From Patescibacteria group bacterium (GTDB taxonomy: Bacteria > Patescibacteriota > Patescibacteriia > Patescibacteriales > UBA12465): DNA of 39,686 nt. Under the pieces are notes generated by a model that did no database searches, was not told the origin of the DNA, and worked only from the letters and a program-made list of their open reading frames with translations. Made by a program: the position numbers and the translations under genes. The stretch lies in contig JAQUHX010000007.1 in NCBI GenBank assembly GCA_028681575.1, positions 1 to 39,686 of the forward strand, in the 5' to 3' direction. Positions 8,787-18,086 of the stretch are shown in pieces (within the stretch, counting starts at the first letter, position 1; the number at the start of each line of letters is the position of its first letter).

Positions 8787-11700
8787 GCTATTTAAAAAAT
8801 AAAATTTTAATTTTTTTCTTAAGTCTTGGGTTTATTTTATTTGCCTTACCAGCCCAGGCGCTTCCGATTGGTACACTTTTATTTAGAACTTCTTCTGATG
8901 GCTTAGCTTATGGATATAATACTAATATTTTAGTAATTATTGAGGATGGGCTTCCTAAGCATTTTTATTCTGGTCATACTGGAATTTATGTTGGTCAGGA
9001 AGAGGGGGTTCACTATGTCGTGGAAATGCAACCTCAAGGAGCGATTAAAATTCCGGCTAATCAATTTGTAAATACCGCTTTAGGTGAAAAATTAATTAGT
9101 GCGAAAATTCCTAAAGACTCTACTCCGGCCCAAAGGGCGCGGGCGGCTCTTTTGGCAAAAAATATTGCTCGTGCTGAAATGGCTTATGATTTTGATTTTA
9201 AAAATCAGAAAGGGCCCGGCCCTTCAGAATGGACTTGTGTGGGTTTGGCAGAAAAAATTTATGAAAGTGCCAATAGCAGTAATCCCGCTGATTTAGAAAC
9301 CCTTGTCTATGAGATTGGTGATTATGCGGTTGATATTACTCCCGATGGGTTTGATAATCACAGTCTTTATAACCAGGATGGTGATTGTTTTTCAAAAACC
9401 AAAGAGTTTTCTAAAATTGCTAAAAAATCTGAATTAATCTTACCCCTACCAGAGAAAATTGGTTATGATTTTGGGATTGAAAAGGGTGGCGATCGTTTCA
9501 TTTTTTTTCCCCAAACTCAAGAGGCTCAGATCTCTCTTTTAGAAGTGCCGGTGGATATTGATTTAGAATCGGCTTTTAAGGCTGACCCTGTTCGCGGGCG
9601 CATCCCGGTGCTTAAGGTCGCTTTAAAATGGAGCTTAGTTAATAATCCAATCTCTACTGTTAAACAAATTGCTCATAAAGCCACAACCGCTTTTAATTTT
9701 GTCAAAAATCTTATCTTTCCCGATGATGACGGTTTGGTTTATTTAGAGGAAGAGCCGCCAGTTTCAAATTCGGACGAAGAGGTCACTTCTTATCAAGAAC
9801 CTGTTTTGATAGCACCTAAAACTAGTTCAAGCTCTGCAGTCCTGGATAAAAAAGAAATCTTAGGTACAAAAGTTGTTTCAAGTTCTATCTCTATTTCTGA
9901 TCCAAGCCCGACTACCACAACGACGCCAATAGTGGCCCAACCTCAAAACAAGCCAAAGTCGCTAGCTCTTTCTTTTAATCCAGAGCCGCAAACAAAAGTT
10001 TCACAAAGTCCTGTTAAAACAGCGCCAAAGAATAATTATGTTCCACTTAAAGTTGCTAGTCCTAAGGAGTCGGTTACCAATCAATTAAAAAAATTGGTGC
10101 CGGAAAAAGAAGAGCCTAAGAACACTTCAGTAAGTGAAAGTTCTCAACCGGAAACTGATTTGCCAATCCCGAAAGCTTTAATTTCTAAGGTTTATAGTAA
10201 TGGGACGGATGATTGGCTAGAAATTGTTAACGCTTCTAATGAAGATTTAGATTTGGCGATGCATGATTATCGTCTAGTAAAAGCTAAGGGTTCGAGCCCG
10301 ATTTTAATTATGAATTTTGGTAATGAAAATCACGGCTTTTATCCGGGCGGAACAGTTATTGCTCCTGGTGGCAGTTATTTAGTGGTTCGTTCTTCGGCCT
10401 CAGAAAAAGTTAAGGCTTTAGCCGATGCTATTTCAACGCGAGATAACTTTTCCTGGACTGAAGAGGGTTATACTCTTTATTTAGGAACAGGGGCTATTTC
10501 TAGCGACGATGATAATGATATAGTTGATCGCTTAGGTTATGGCTCAGCCCTATATTATTCAAGTGCTCCAGCGCCAGCCCTAATTCCTGGTTATGCCTTA
10601 GAGCGCAGAGCGAATGCCCAATCGACAATTGAATCTTTATCAAGCGGTGGTTTAGAGGAATTGTGGCCGCGTTTATATGACAGTGGGGATAATAGTTATG
10701 ATTTTTTGTTAATTCCTTATGACTACGAATTAATAAAAGCCGCCGAAGAAGAGAATGACCCGCCTGCTCCTGAAGAAGAAAATAATGATGAGGAAGAAGA
10801 AGCTGGCTCAAGTCCCGAGGAATTAGTTGATGATGGTGAGGGTTTGTTTGTTAATCTGGCCGGTCTAGATTCTGATAATTTAACACAATTATGGCATTTT
10901 GATGAATGTTTTGGTGCTAAACAGAGCAATGCTTTAGCAACCCTGAGTGCCCACCCAGAAACTTTGACGGCAGCTGATTTATGGGGGATAGGTAAATGGG
11001 GTTGTGCCTTAAAGTTAAATGCAGATAATCGTAGCTTAAAAAGTGATTTACCCTCAGATTTTGACAGCAATAATTTTACTATCGCTTTCTATTACAAAAA
11101 TGATGTTTCTGGTAACTTTTTTATTGATTGGCGCTTAAACAATCGTAATCCGGAAACACAACAATTTGCCCTTAATTTAAATGAATATCGTACTGAAATA
11201 AATGGTTTCCCCGGCCCCAATGGTGTCTTTTTTGACATTGTTTGGCCGGCCGATAACCAGTGGCACCAAGTGGCCCTGGTGGTTAACCAGATAGCTGGAT
11301 ATTGGGCTTTGTATCTTGACGGTCAGGAGCAGCATTATTACGAAAATACTTGGATAATCCCGGATTTTACTGATTGGGAAATTGAGTTAAGACCAAATAC
11401 GCCCGCCGTCTTAATTGATGAGTTGGCAATGTGGTTAAGACCTTTATCGGAAGCCGAACTTAAGGAAATTTTTGATTATAATTTACCTTTTAATCCCTAC
11501 ACTTGGCCCAGCCCCCAGCTGGCACCAGAGCTTGAACATTATTGGCGTTTTGACGAGAATAACCAGGAAGTCGCTCGCGATGAAATTGGTGGCGACGATT
11601 TAGCGATTAAGGTTCAGGATTGGAATATGGAGGGTTTTATTAGTAGCAGTTTGAAGGTGGAAGGTGATTTTTCTTGGGATTTAACAGAAATGCCCTTAAA

Positions 11701-12133
11701 AGATATCTCGTTTGCCTTTTGGTGGCGAAATACTTCTCATCCTGACGAAGGGCGCTTTAATTTTAAATTAGGAGGCGGCGATAAAGATATTTTAACCTTA
11801 ATGCCAACTATTTATAATCCCAGTTATTCTTTTAATGGCGAGGGTGGTTTTTTGGGCGAATATGGCAAAGATTATTTTCCTCATGATAACAATTGGCATC
11901 ACTTAGCGGTAACTTATGATTCCTATCGTTATCGTTGGCGCTTGTTTTTTGATGGAGAGTTATGGAAAGAAGTTCCTTTTATGAAATTAAGACCAGAAAC
12001 AGTGCTAAATCGTTTGATTATTGATAGTGAAAATTGGTCTTCTGATATTGATGAGCTTAAGATTTGGAAGGGGGTTTTAAATAGCGAGGCAGTTTTAGCA
12101 GAGTATGAGAGCTATTGTGAGTACTTGGATTAA
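8783..12133 (+). CDS. Large secreted multidomain protein: signal peptide, NlpC/P60-YiiX-like permuted papain-fold domain, Ser/Thr/Pro-rich linker, lamin-tail-like domain, two LamG-like domains
   Basis: SGHTGIYVGQEEGVHYVVEM…EWTCVGLAEKIY (His before Cys); LISKVYSNGTDDWLEIVNASNEDLDLAMHDYRLV; LWHFDECFG…DNQWHQVALVVN and HYWRFDENNQ…NNWHHLAVTYD. Confidence 0.75.
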   Translation: MSYLKNKILIFFLSLGFILFALPAQALPIGTLLFRTSSDGLAYGYNTNILVIIEDGLPKHFYSGHTGIYVGQEEGVHYVVEMQPQGAIKIPANQFVNTALGEKLISAKIPKDSTPAQRARAALLAKNIARAEMAYDFDFKNQKGPGPSEWTCVGLAEKIYESANSSNPADLETLVYEIGDYAVDITPDGFDNHSLYNQDGDCFSKTKEFSKIAKKSELILPLPEKIGYDFGIEKGGDRFIFFPQTQEAQISLLEVPVDIDLESAFKADPVRGRIPVLKVALKWSLVNNPISTVKQIAHKATTAFNFVKNLIFPDDDGLVYLEEEPPVSNSDEEVTSYQEPVLIAPKTSSSSAVLDKKEILGTKVVSSSISISDPSPTTTTTPIVAQPQNKPKSLALSFNPEPQTKVSQSPVKTAPKNNYVPLKVASPKESVTNQLKKLVPEKEEPKNTSVSESSQPETDLPIPKALISKVYSNGTDDWLEIVNASNEDLDLAMHDYRLVKAKGSSPILIMNFGNENHGFYPGGTVIAPGGSYLVVRSSASEKVKALADAISTRDNFSWTEEGYTLYLGTGAISSDDDNDIVDRLGYGSALYYSSAPAPALIPGYALERRANAQSTIESLSSGGLEELWPRLYDSGDNSYDFLLIPYDYELIKAAEEENDPPAPEEENNDEEEEAGSSPEELVDDGEGLFVNLAGLDSDNLTQLWHFDECFGAKQSNALATLSAHPETLTAADLWGIGKWGCALKLNADNRSLKSDLPSDFDSNNFTIAFYYKNDVSGNFFIDWRLNNRNPETQQFALNLNEYRTEINGFPGPNGVFFDIVWPADNQWHQVALVVNQIAGYWALYLDGQEQHYYENTWIIPDFTDWEIELRPNTPAVLIDELAMWLRPLSEAELKEIFDYNLPFNPYTWPSPQLAPELEHYWRFDENNQEVARDEIGGDDLAIKVQDWNMEGFISSSLKVEGDFSWDLTEMPLKDISFAFWWRNTSHPDEGRFNFKLGGGDKDILTLMPTIYNPSYSFNGEGGFLGEYGKDYFPHDNNWHHLAVTYDSYRYRWRLFFDGELWKEVPFMKLRPETVLNRLIIDSENWSSDIDELKIWKGVLNSEAVLAEYESYCEYLD

Positions 12134-12174
12134 AATGGTTTTGCTTTTTTCTGGTAAGCGCTTATCTAAATAAT

Positions 12175-12242
12175 GTTAGCTAACGCCAAGTCGAGAGACG
12201 GTGGTGGCTCACTCCGGCTATTTTTAAATAGCCGGAGTTGTT
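12175..12242 (+). ncRNA. Candidate structured small RNA or 3'-UTR element ending in a terminator hairpin
   Basis: GTTAGCTAAC palindrome; CGCC-AA-GUC-GAGA-GAC-GGUG hairpin with GNRA-type loop; then the 13-bp terminator hairpin. Confidence 0.35.
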
Positions 12243-12245
12243 ATT
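12211..12245 (+). terminator. Strong hairpin, probable terminator
   Basis: ACTCCGGCTATTT-TT-AAATAGCCGGAGT (13 bp) then TGTTATTTT. Confidence 0.78.
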
Positions 12246-12250
12246 TTAGC

Positions 12251-12279
12251 TTGATTTTTGCGCTATTTTTTTGTAATCT
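12251..12279 (+). promoter_or_regulatory. Candidate promoter for RNase P RNA (TTGATT-17-TAATCT)
   Basis: -35 at 12251-12256 and -10 at 12274-12279, about 17 nt before the RNA. Confidence 0.45.
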
Positions 12280-12295
12280 GTAAGTGTTATCTAGT

Positions 12296-12636
12296 GGGGG
12301 TAAGTAGGTGGTTGCTCGGTTCGCCGAGAGGAAAGTCCGGACTCCTTAAAAAGGGCAGTGGATAACGTCCACCGGGGGTAACCCTAGGGAAAGTGCCACA
12401 GAGACAATACTAATTTTAGCTTGCTAAAATGAAAGGTGAAAAGAAAAGGGGTGTCGTAAGGCTACCTTTTTCGCTTAGCGGTGACGCTAAAATCGCGGTA
12501 AACCCTGCCTGGAGCAAGGACAAACTCCGTCACTTTAGGGTGTTGGAGGAAAAGTAGTCCGCTTGATCGGTTTGGCAACAAATCGGCTTAGATAAATAAT
12601 CATCCAAAGACAGAATCCGGCTTATCGCTTACCCCC
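12296..12636 (+). ncRNA. rnpB: RNase P RNA, type A
   Basis: GGGGGTAAG/CTTACCCCC P1 stem; GAGAGGAAAGTCCGGACTCC; CACAGAGACAATAC; GGTGAAAAG; CGGTAAACCC…GGAGCAAGG; GACAGAATCCGGCTTATCGC; same order as the bacterial consensus. Confidence 0.96.
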
Positions 12637-12662
12637 AAAAGATAATTTTTTAAATTTTTTTT

Positions 12663-14084
12663 ATGAAACACAAGCGCGCAGAACTATTTTTTACAACCGT
12701 TTTAGTGCCTCTAGATTTTATTTTGATTTTTTTAGCAGGAATTTCTGCTTACTACCTTCGTTTTTCTGAGCACTATCGTGAATTAAGGCCAGTTATTTTT
12801 GATTTGCCAATTAGTGAGTATTGGTCCAGCCTTCTTTTAATTAGCGCTCTAATGATTCCAATTATGTTTCTTTCTGGCGCTTACAGCCCAAAAAGGGACA
12901 AGCAGCCCGCTAAGGAGGTAACGCGGGTTATTACTGGTATTTCTGTTGGTTTGGCCTTAGTAACTTTAATTATCTTCTTACAGCGAGATTTATTTGATTC
13001 TCGGTTTATTGTTTTGGCAACCTGGGCTTTCGCGATTTTATATTTAAGTATTAGTCATCCTTTTGTGAATTGGTTGCAAAAAAAAGTCTATGCTCGAGGC
13101 ATTGGTCTTAGTCAGGTGGTCTTAATTGGTAATAGCAAGACAGTTGATAATTTAATTGCTGAATTTTCCACTAATAAGTATTCGGGTTATGAAGTGGTTC
13201 GTCGTTTACGTGATTTTTCTCTAGAGACGGCTCAAGAGTTAAGGGAATTAATCAAAACGCGTCGAGTCGATGAGGTTATTCAAGCTGATCCTAATTTAAG
13301 TAAAACTGAAACGTTGCGTCTTTATGATTTTGCTAATGAGAATCAGCTTACTTTTAAATACGTTGCCGATTTATTAGAGATTAAAGTTTTACGTCATGAA
13401 GTCGAAGAAATTATTGGTATTCCTGTGGTAGAGGTAAAGCGAACAACTTTAGAGGGGTGGGGCAGGGTTGCTAAGCGAATCATGGATTTTATTTTCTCTA
13501 CGCTTTTAATTGCGCTTTTATCGCCCGTTTTTTTATTAACTGCCTTAGCAATAAAATTAGATTCCCGGGGGCCAGTTTTCTTTTCTCGTCGCGATGACGG
13601 GACTCCAGTAACCAGAGTTGGGGAGAGTGGCCGTCCTTTCCGTTATTTTAAATTCCGTTCAATGCGCGATAAAGTTGACAGTATGCGTTACAATGAACTG
13701 GCTGACCGTAATATTAGAGGGGATGGGCCAATGGTTAAAATTAAAGATGACCCGCGTGTTACTCGGGTTGGTAAATTTATTCGTCGTTTTTCAATTGATG
13801 AGTTGCCAGAGTTATTTCTAGTTTTTGCTGGTAAAATGAGCTTGGTTGGTCCGCGACCACACTTGCCAGAAGAGGTTGCTAAGTATGAGCATCACCACAA
13901 AAAGACATTAACAATCAAGCCTGGTATTACCGGTTTAGCTCAGGTTTCAGGTCGCAGCGACCTCTTGTTTGAGGAAGAAGTTAAATTGGATGTTTACTAT
14001 ATTGAAAATTGGAGTTTATTATTAGATTTTTCTATTTTATTAAAAACTCCAGCAGCGGTTTTAAAAAAACGAGAAGCTAACTAA
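12663..14084 (+). CDS. Polyprenyl glycosylphosphotransferase (WcaJ/WbaP-like initiating sugar transferase)
   Basis: N-terminal TM helices, CoA-binding-like region, C-terminal RIMDFIFSTLLIALLSPVFLLTALAIKLDSRGPVFF…KFRSM…SIDELPELFLVFAGKMSLVGPRPHLPEEV…KPGITGLAQVSGRSD. Confidence 0.93.
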   Translation: MKHKRAELFFTTVLVPLDFILIFLAGISAYYLRFSEHYRELRPVIFDLPISEYWSSLLLISALMIPIMFLSGAYSPKRDKQPAKEVTRVITGISVGLALVTLIIFLQRDLFDSRFIVLATWAFAILYLSISHPFVNWLQKKVYARGIGLSQVVLIGNSKTVDNLIAEFSTNKYSGYEVVRRLRDFSLETAQELRELIKTRRVDEVIQADPNLSKTETLRLYDFANENQLTFKYVADLLEIKVLRHEVEEIIGIPVVEVKRTTLEGWGRVAKRIMDFIFSTLLIALLSPVFLLTALAIKLDSRGPVFFSRRDDGTPVTRVGESGRPFRYFKFRSMRDKVDSMRYNELADRNIRGDGPMVKIKDDPRVTRVGKFIRRFSIDELPELFLVFAGKMSLVGPRPHLPEEVAKYEHHHKKTLTIKPGITGLAQVSGRSDLLFEEEVKLDVYYIENWSLLLDFSILLKTPAAVLKKREAN

Positions 14085-14090
14085 TTATTT

Positions 14091-15224
14091 ATGAAAGTCG
14101 CTTTAGTTCACGATCACTTAGCTCAAACAGGTGGAGCCGAGAAGGTTCTTAAGGTTTTGGCTGATATATTTCCCGAAGCAGCAATCTACACCTTGTTAGC
14201 TGATAAGGTTAAAACGGATACCTATCTTAAGGGGCGCCGTTTAGACACTTCAATTATTCAAAAACTGCCCGGCGGGATAAGTCATTACAAATGGTATCTT
14301 CCTTTAATGCCAATGGCTGTTGAGTTTTTTGATTTAAGTGAGTATGATCTCGTAATTTCTGACACTAGTTCTTTCGCTAAGGGGGTTATAACTTTGCCGG
14401 ATGTTCCGCATATTTGTTATTGTCATACTCCAACCAGGTATTTATGGAGTGATACTCATAGTTATTTAAATGAGCTTAAGTATAATAAATGGTTGAAAAA
14501 AATCATTGGCCGAATTTTGGTAAGAATGAGGCAGTGGGATTTTTTGGCAGCCAGTCGAGTTGATTATTTTATTGCCAATTCTAAAACAGTCGCGCGAAGA
14601 ATTAGTAAATATTATCGTCGTGAATCACAAGTTATTTATCCGCCAGTTGAAGTAGATAGTTTTTTTATTAGTGATTTAAGCGCCCAGGCTCCTTCCGAGC
14701 GCTATTTTTTAGCTGGTTGTCGTCTTGTTCCCTATAAGCGCATCGATTTAGTGGTTGAGGCTTTTAAAGATTTAGGCCCAGAATATCGTCTTAAAATTTT
14801 TGGTACAGGAATTGATTTAGCGCGACTTCAGAAAATTGCTGCCGGGTCAGAAAATATTGAATTTTTAGGACAGGTGACTGAAGATCAAAAAGCGGTTTAC
14901 TATAGTCGCGCTCAAGCTTTTATCAATCCTCAGGAAGAAGATTTCGGTATCACTCCTTTAGAATCAATGTCTTCGGGGCGGCCGGTAATTGCTTATCGCA
15001 AGGGCGGGGCAACTGAAACTGTGAAAGAAGGGGAAACAGGCTTATTTTTTGATGAACAAACACCCGCTTCTTTGAAGGAAGTGCTTAAGTCTTTTAAAGC
15101 AGAAAATTTTAATCCAGAAGAAATTCGCGCCTACGCTGAGAGTTTTTCAGTCGCCAGGTTTACTTCAGAAATTAAAGCGCTAGTTGATTCTGTAATGTCC
15201 AAAAATCATGAAAATAGCCGTTGA
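14091..15224 (+). CDS. Glycosyltransferase family 4 (WbaZ-like)
   Basis: HDHLAQTGGAEKVLKVLADIFPEAAIYTLL; INPQEEDFGITPLESMSSGRPVIAYRKGGATETV. Confidence 0.9.
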   Translation: MKVALVHDHLAQTGGAEKVLKVLADIFPEAAIYTLLADKVKTDTYLKGRRLDTSIIQKLPGGISHYKWYLPLMPMAVEFFDLSEYDLVISDTSSFAKGVITLPDVPHICYCHTPTRYLWSDTHSYLNELKYNKWLKKIIGRILVRMRQWDFLAASRVDYFIANSKTVARRISKYYRRESQVIYPPVEVDSFFISDLSAQAPSERYFLAGCRLVPYKRIDLVVEAFKDLGPEYRLKIFGTGIDLARLQKIAAGSENIEFLGQVTEDQKAVYYSRAQAFINPQEEDFGITPLESMSSGRPVIAYRKGGATETVKEGETGLFFDEQTPASLKEVLKSFKAENFNPEEIRAYAESFSVARFTSEIKALVDSVMSKNHENSR

Positions 15225-16377
15225 TATTAGAGTTTTAATGGACAAGCAGTATAGCGGAATTTCCGAGTATGCTTATTATTTGCTGCGTTTTTGGTTAGAC
15301 AATTATCCCGAGCATGAATATATTTTTTATTATAATTCTTGGCGACCGCTGCCTCAAGAAATTTTTTCTTGGGTGAATGGGCGGGCGGTTTTTAAGAAAA
15401 CTTTCTGGCCGAATAAAATTTTTAATTATTTTTTTCAAGCTCTTTTTGGACGACCGAAGCTTGATAAAATTGTTGGTCCGGTAGATATTTTTTGGTCGCC
15501 ACATCTTAATTTTTCGAACTTTGGCAGTAGCGCTACTTGTAAAATCTTAACTGTTCATGATTTGTCTTTTCTTCGTTATCCGGAATTTTTTACTCGTCGT
15601 AAAAATTTTTGGCACCGTTTTTTAAGATTAAAAAAATTAATTGCTCAGTATGATTTGATTGTGGCAATTTCTGAAAACACCAAACAAGATTTAATTGATC
15701 TTTTAGGTGTTCCCGCTAAAAAAATAAGAGTTATTTATTCTGGGTTAAATCAAGACTCACTTGTTCTCAGTTCTGAAGAAGCGCGAGATTTTCGAGTTAA
15801 AAATGATTTAGGTGGTCATTTTATTCTTTATTTGGGGGCAATTGAGCCGCGAAAAAATGTCCAAGGTCTAATTGAGGCTTACGAGCGTCTTCGGGATAAA
15901 CGTTTAGATTTAGCTAACTATCATTTGGTTTTAGCAGGGGCAAGAGGTTGGAAAAATAAGTCTATTTATCGTCAGGCAGCCACTTCTCTATATCGGGATG
16001 ATATAAAATTTTTAGGTTATGTGAGTCGAGCAGAGCGGAATTGGCTTTATCAACAAGCAACAATTTTTGTTTACCCTTCATATTATGAAGGTTTTGGTTT
16101 TCCGCCACTTGAAGCAATGGGGCAGGGCCGACCGACAATCACCTCAGATGCTTCGTCAATTCCTGAGGTTGTTGGTGATGCGGCTTTAACGGTTAATCCT
16201 TATTCAGTTATTGATTTATCTCAGGCGATGGAAATATTATTAGAAGATGAGTCTTTGCGTGCTTATTTTTCTAAACGGGGGCAAGCGCGTGTCAGTTTTT
16301 TTTCTTGGTCTCAAACTTCTAGAAATTATTTTTCATTATTTAAAAAAATTTATGAGAGCAGTGATTCAAGTTGTTAG
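15208..16377 (+). CDS. Glycosyltransferase family 4
   Basis: [85 protein letters not shown]; 17-nt overlap with previous CDS. Confidence 0.92.
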   Translation: MKIAVDIRVLMDKQYSGISEYAYYLLRFWLDNYPEHEYIFYYNSWRPLPQEIFSWVNGRAVFKKTFWPNKIFNYFFQALFGRPKLDKIVGPVDIFWSPHLNFSNFGSSATCKILTVHDLSFLRYPEFFTRRKNFWHRFLRLKKLIAQYDLIVAISENTKQDLIDLLGVPAKKIRVIYSGLNQDSLVLSSEEARDFRVKNDLGGHFILYLGAIEPRKNVQGLIEAYERLRDKRLDLANYHLVLAGARGWKNKSIYRQAATSLYRDDIKFLGYVSRAERNWLYQQATIFVYPSYYEGFGFPPLEAMGQGRPTITSDASSIPEVVGDAALTVNPYSVIDLSQAMEILLEDESLRAYFSKRGQARVSFFSWSQTSRNYFSLFKKIYESSDSSC

Positions 16378-16798
16378 TCAGGCTCGGGTTGAGGTCGGGA
16401 ATCAGGTCGTCGGCCAGATTAAGCGTGGGGTTTTAATTTTTTTAGCTATTTGTAAAAATGATGATAGTTCTCAGGCTGTTTGGCTAGCTAAAAAAATTAG
16501 TCAGTTAAGAATTTTTCCCGATCAAGATGGCAAGATAAATTTCGATTTAGCAGCGGTTGCTGGTGAGGCTCTAGTAATATCACAATTTACTTTATACGGA
16601 AAAACCAATCGTGGTCAGCGGCCTAACTTTTCCGAGGCTGCTCCAGCTTCGCAAGCGGTTCCGCTTTATGAAAAATTTATTAGCACTTTAAGGGAATTAG
16701 GATTTAAGGTGGCGACTGGTCATTTTGGGGCTTTAATGAAAGTATCTTTGGTAAATGAAGGCCCTTTGACTTTAATCATTGATAGTAATAATGAATAA
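16352..16798 (+). CDS. dtd: D-aminoacyl-tRNA deacylase
   Basis: [33 protein letters not shown]…LVISQFTLYGKTNRGQRPNFSEAAP…TGHFGALMKVSLVNEGPLTLIIDS. ATG 16352 preferred to the track start at 16247. Confidence 0.95.
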   Translation: MRAVIQVVSQARVEVGNQVVGQIKRGVLIFLAICKNDDSSQAVWLAKKISQLRIFPDQDGKINFDLAAVAGEALVISQFTLYGKTNRGQRPNFSEAAPASQAVPLYEKFISTLRELGFKVATGHFGALMKVSLVNEGPLTLIIDSNNE

Positions 16799-16803
16799 TT
16801 TTT

Positions 16804-17859
16804 GTGAGCAGAAAAAATAAAAATAAAAAAGTTTTAGTTGCGCTCTCAGGAGGGGTTGATTCGGCAGTGACGGCTAGAATTTTATTAGAAAAAGGTTATC
16901 AGGTAAGTGCCGTTTATTGTCTTTTTTGGAAAGAAGGTGCTGAAGATTTAAGTGAAGCTTTAGCCGCTCGGGTGGCTGATCAATTAGGTATTCCTTTTCA
17001 CTCCTTAGATTTACGCCAGACTTTTAAGAAAAAGGTGGTTGATTATTTTTTGAGCGAATATAAATCTGGGCGGACCCCTAATCCTTGCGTCCGTTGCAAT
17101 AAACAAGTAAAACTAGGTGAATTATTAAATTATGCAGCTGCTCAAGGTTTTGATTATTTGGCGACGGGTCATTATTTAGAAATTAAAGGTCGTCCTGGGC
17201 GTCGTTATTTACGAAAGGGCCGCGACATTTTAAAAGATCAGAGTTATTTTTTATATTCTCTTAGCCCCGAAGAATTAGATCAGCTTCTTTTTCCTTTAGG
17301 AAAGTATAAAAAAACCAAAACTCGGCGAGAGGCAAAAAGAGAGAGACTGATCAATGCTGAAAGTCCAGAAAGTCAAGATATTTGTTTTTTATCTGGGCCG
17401 CATAATAATTTTCTTAAACGACATTTAAAACTTGAATCAGGGCCGATTATTTTAGAAGAAAGCGGTCAGAAGATTGGGGAGCATCAAGGCTTACCTTTAT
17501 ACACCATTGGTCAGCGCCGAGGTTTAGAAATAGGGGGGACCGGTCCTTACTATGTTGTTGGGCTGGATTATAAGAGTAATATTTTAAAGGTGGCTTCAAC
17601 TTGGAACGACCAGCGGCTTTATCGCCAAGAGTTATTAGCCAGAGAGGTTAATTGGAATTATCCTCGTTTGCCTCATAAAAAATTTAGTTGTCAGGCGGTA
17701 ATTCGCTATGGTCATCCAGCTCAACCCTGTTTTTTAACTCTCAACCCAGACGGTGATATAAAAGTTGTTTTTAAAAAAGCGCAACGAGCAATTACGCCAG
17801 GGCAAAGTGTTGTTTTTTATCGTGGGCGCCGTCTCTTGGGTGGTGGAATTATTGTTTAA
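16804..17859 (+). CDS. mnmA: tRNA-specific 2-thiouridylase, GTG start
   Basis: VALSGGVDSAVTARILLEKGYQV, GRTPNPCVRCNKQVKLGELL, ESQDICFLSG, LYTIGQRRGLEIGGTGPYYVVGLD. Confidence 0.95.
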   Translation: MSRKNKNKKVLVALSGGVDSAVTARILLEKGYQVSAVYCLFWKEGAEDLSEALAARVADQLGIPFHSLDLRQTFKKKVVDYFLSEYKSGRTPNPCVRCNKQVKLGELLNYAAAQGFDYLATGHYLEIKGRPGRRYLRKGRDILKDQSYFLYSLSPEELDQLLFPLGKYKKTKTRREAKRERLINAESPESQDICFLSGPHNNFLKRHLKLESGPIILEESGQKIGEHQGLPLYTIGQRRGLEIGGTGPYYVVGLDYKSNILKVASTWNDQRLYRQELLAREVNWNYPRLPHKKFSCQAVIRYGHPAQPCFLTLNPDGDIKVVFKKAQRAITPGQSVVFYRGRRLLGGGIIV

Positions 17860-17870
17860 CAAATAAAACA

Positions 17871-17899
17871 AAAAAGAAGCTAAAAAAGCTTCTTTTTTT
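17871..17899. terminator. Bidirectional terminator between mnmA (+) and tRNA-Leu (-)
   Basis: AAAAAGAAGCT…AGCTTCTTTTTTT; A-tract and T-tract on either side serve both strands. Confidence 0.8.
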
Positions 17900-17902
17900 A
17901 AG

Positions 17903-17986
17903 TGCCGCGAGAGGGGGTCGAACCCTCACGGGATTGCTCCCACACGAGTTTGAGTCGTGCGCGTCTACCAGTTCCGCCATCACGGC
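17903..17986 (-). tRNA. tRNA-Leu (anticodon CAA), CCA not encoded
   Basis: Minus strand GCCGTGATGGCGGAACTGGTAGACGCGCACGACTCAAACTCGTG…GGTTCGACCCCCTCTCGCGGCA; 7-bp acceptor, CACGA-CUCAAAC-UCGUG anticodon arm, long variable arm. Confidence 0.95.
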
Positions 17987-17997
17987 TTAACTTTTAA

Positions 17998-18025
17998 ATT
18001 ATAGTATAAAATGTCTAATTGTCAA
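17998..18025 (-). promoter_or_regulatory. Near-consensus promoter for tRNA-Leu (TTGACA-16-TATAAT)
   Basis: TGTCAA at 18020-18025 and ATTATA at 17998-18003 read on the minus strand. Confidence 0.8.
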
Positions 18026-18037
18026 ACTAAAGGCAAC

Positions 18038-18066
18038 TTGTTTAAGAGAGTTATTTTCGCTATAAT
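18038..18066 (+). promoter_or_regulatory. Promoter for parAB (TTGTTT-17-TATAAT)
   Basis: -35 at 18038-18043, -10 at 18061-18066, about 20 nt before the parA ATG. Confidence 0.8.
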
Positions 18067-18086
18067 TAAATTATAAAAAACTATTT

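Noticed and set aside
10500-11070. Overlapping minus-strand ORFs (103 and 115 aa)
   Set aside because: Shadow ORFs antisense to the 8783 CDS; Leu/His- and Ser-rich content mirrors the acidic linker
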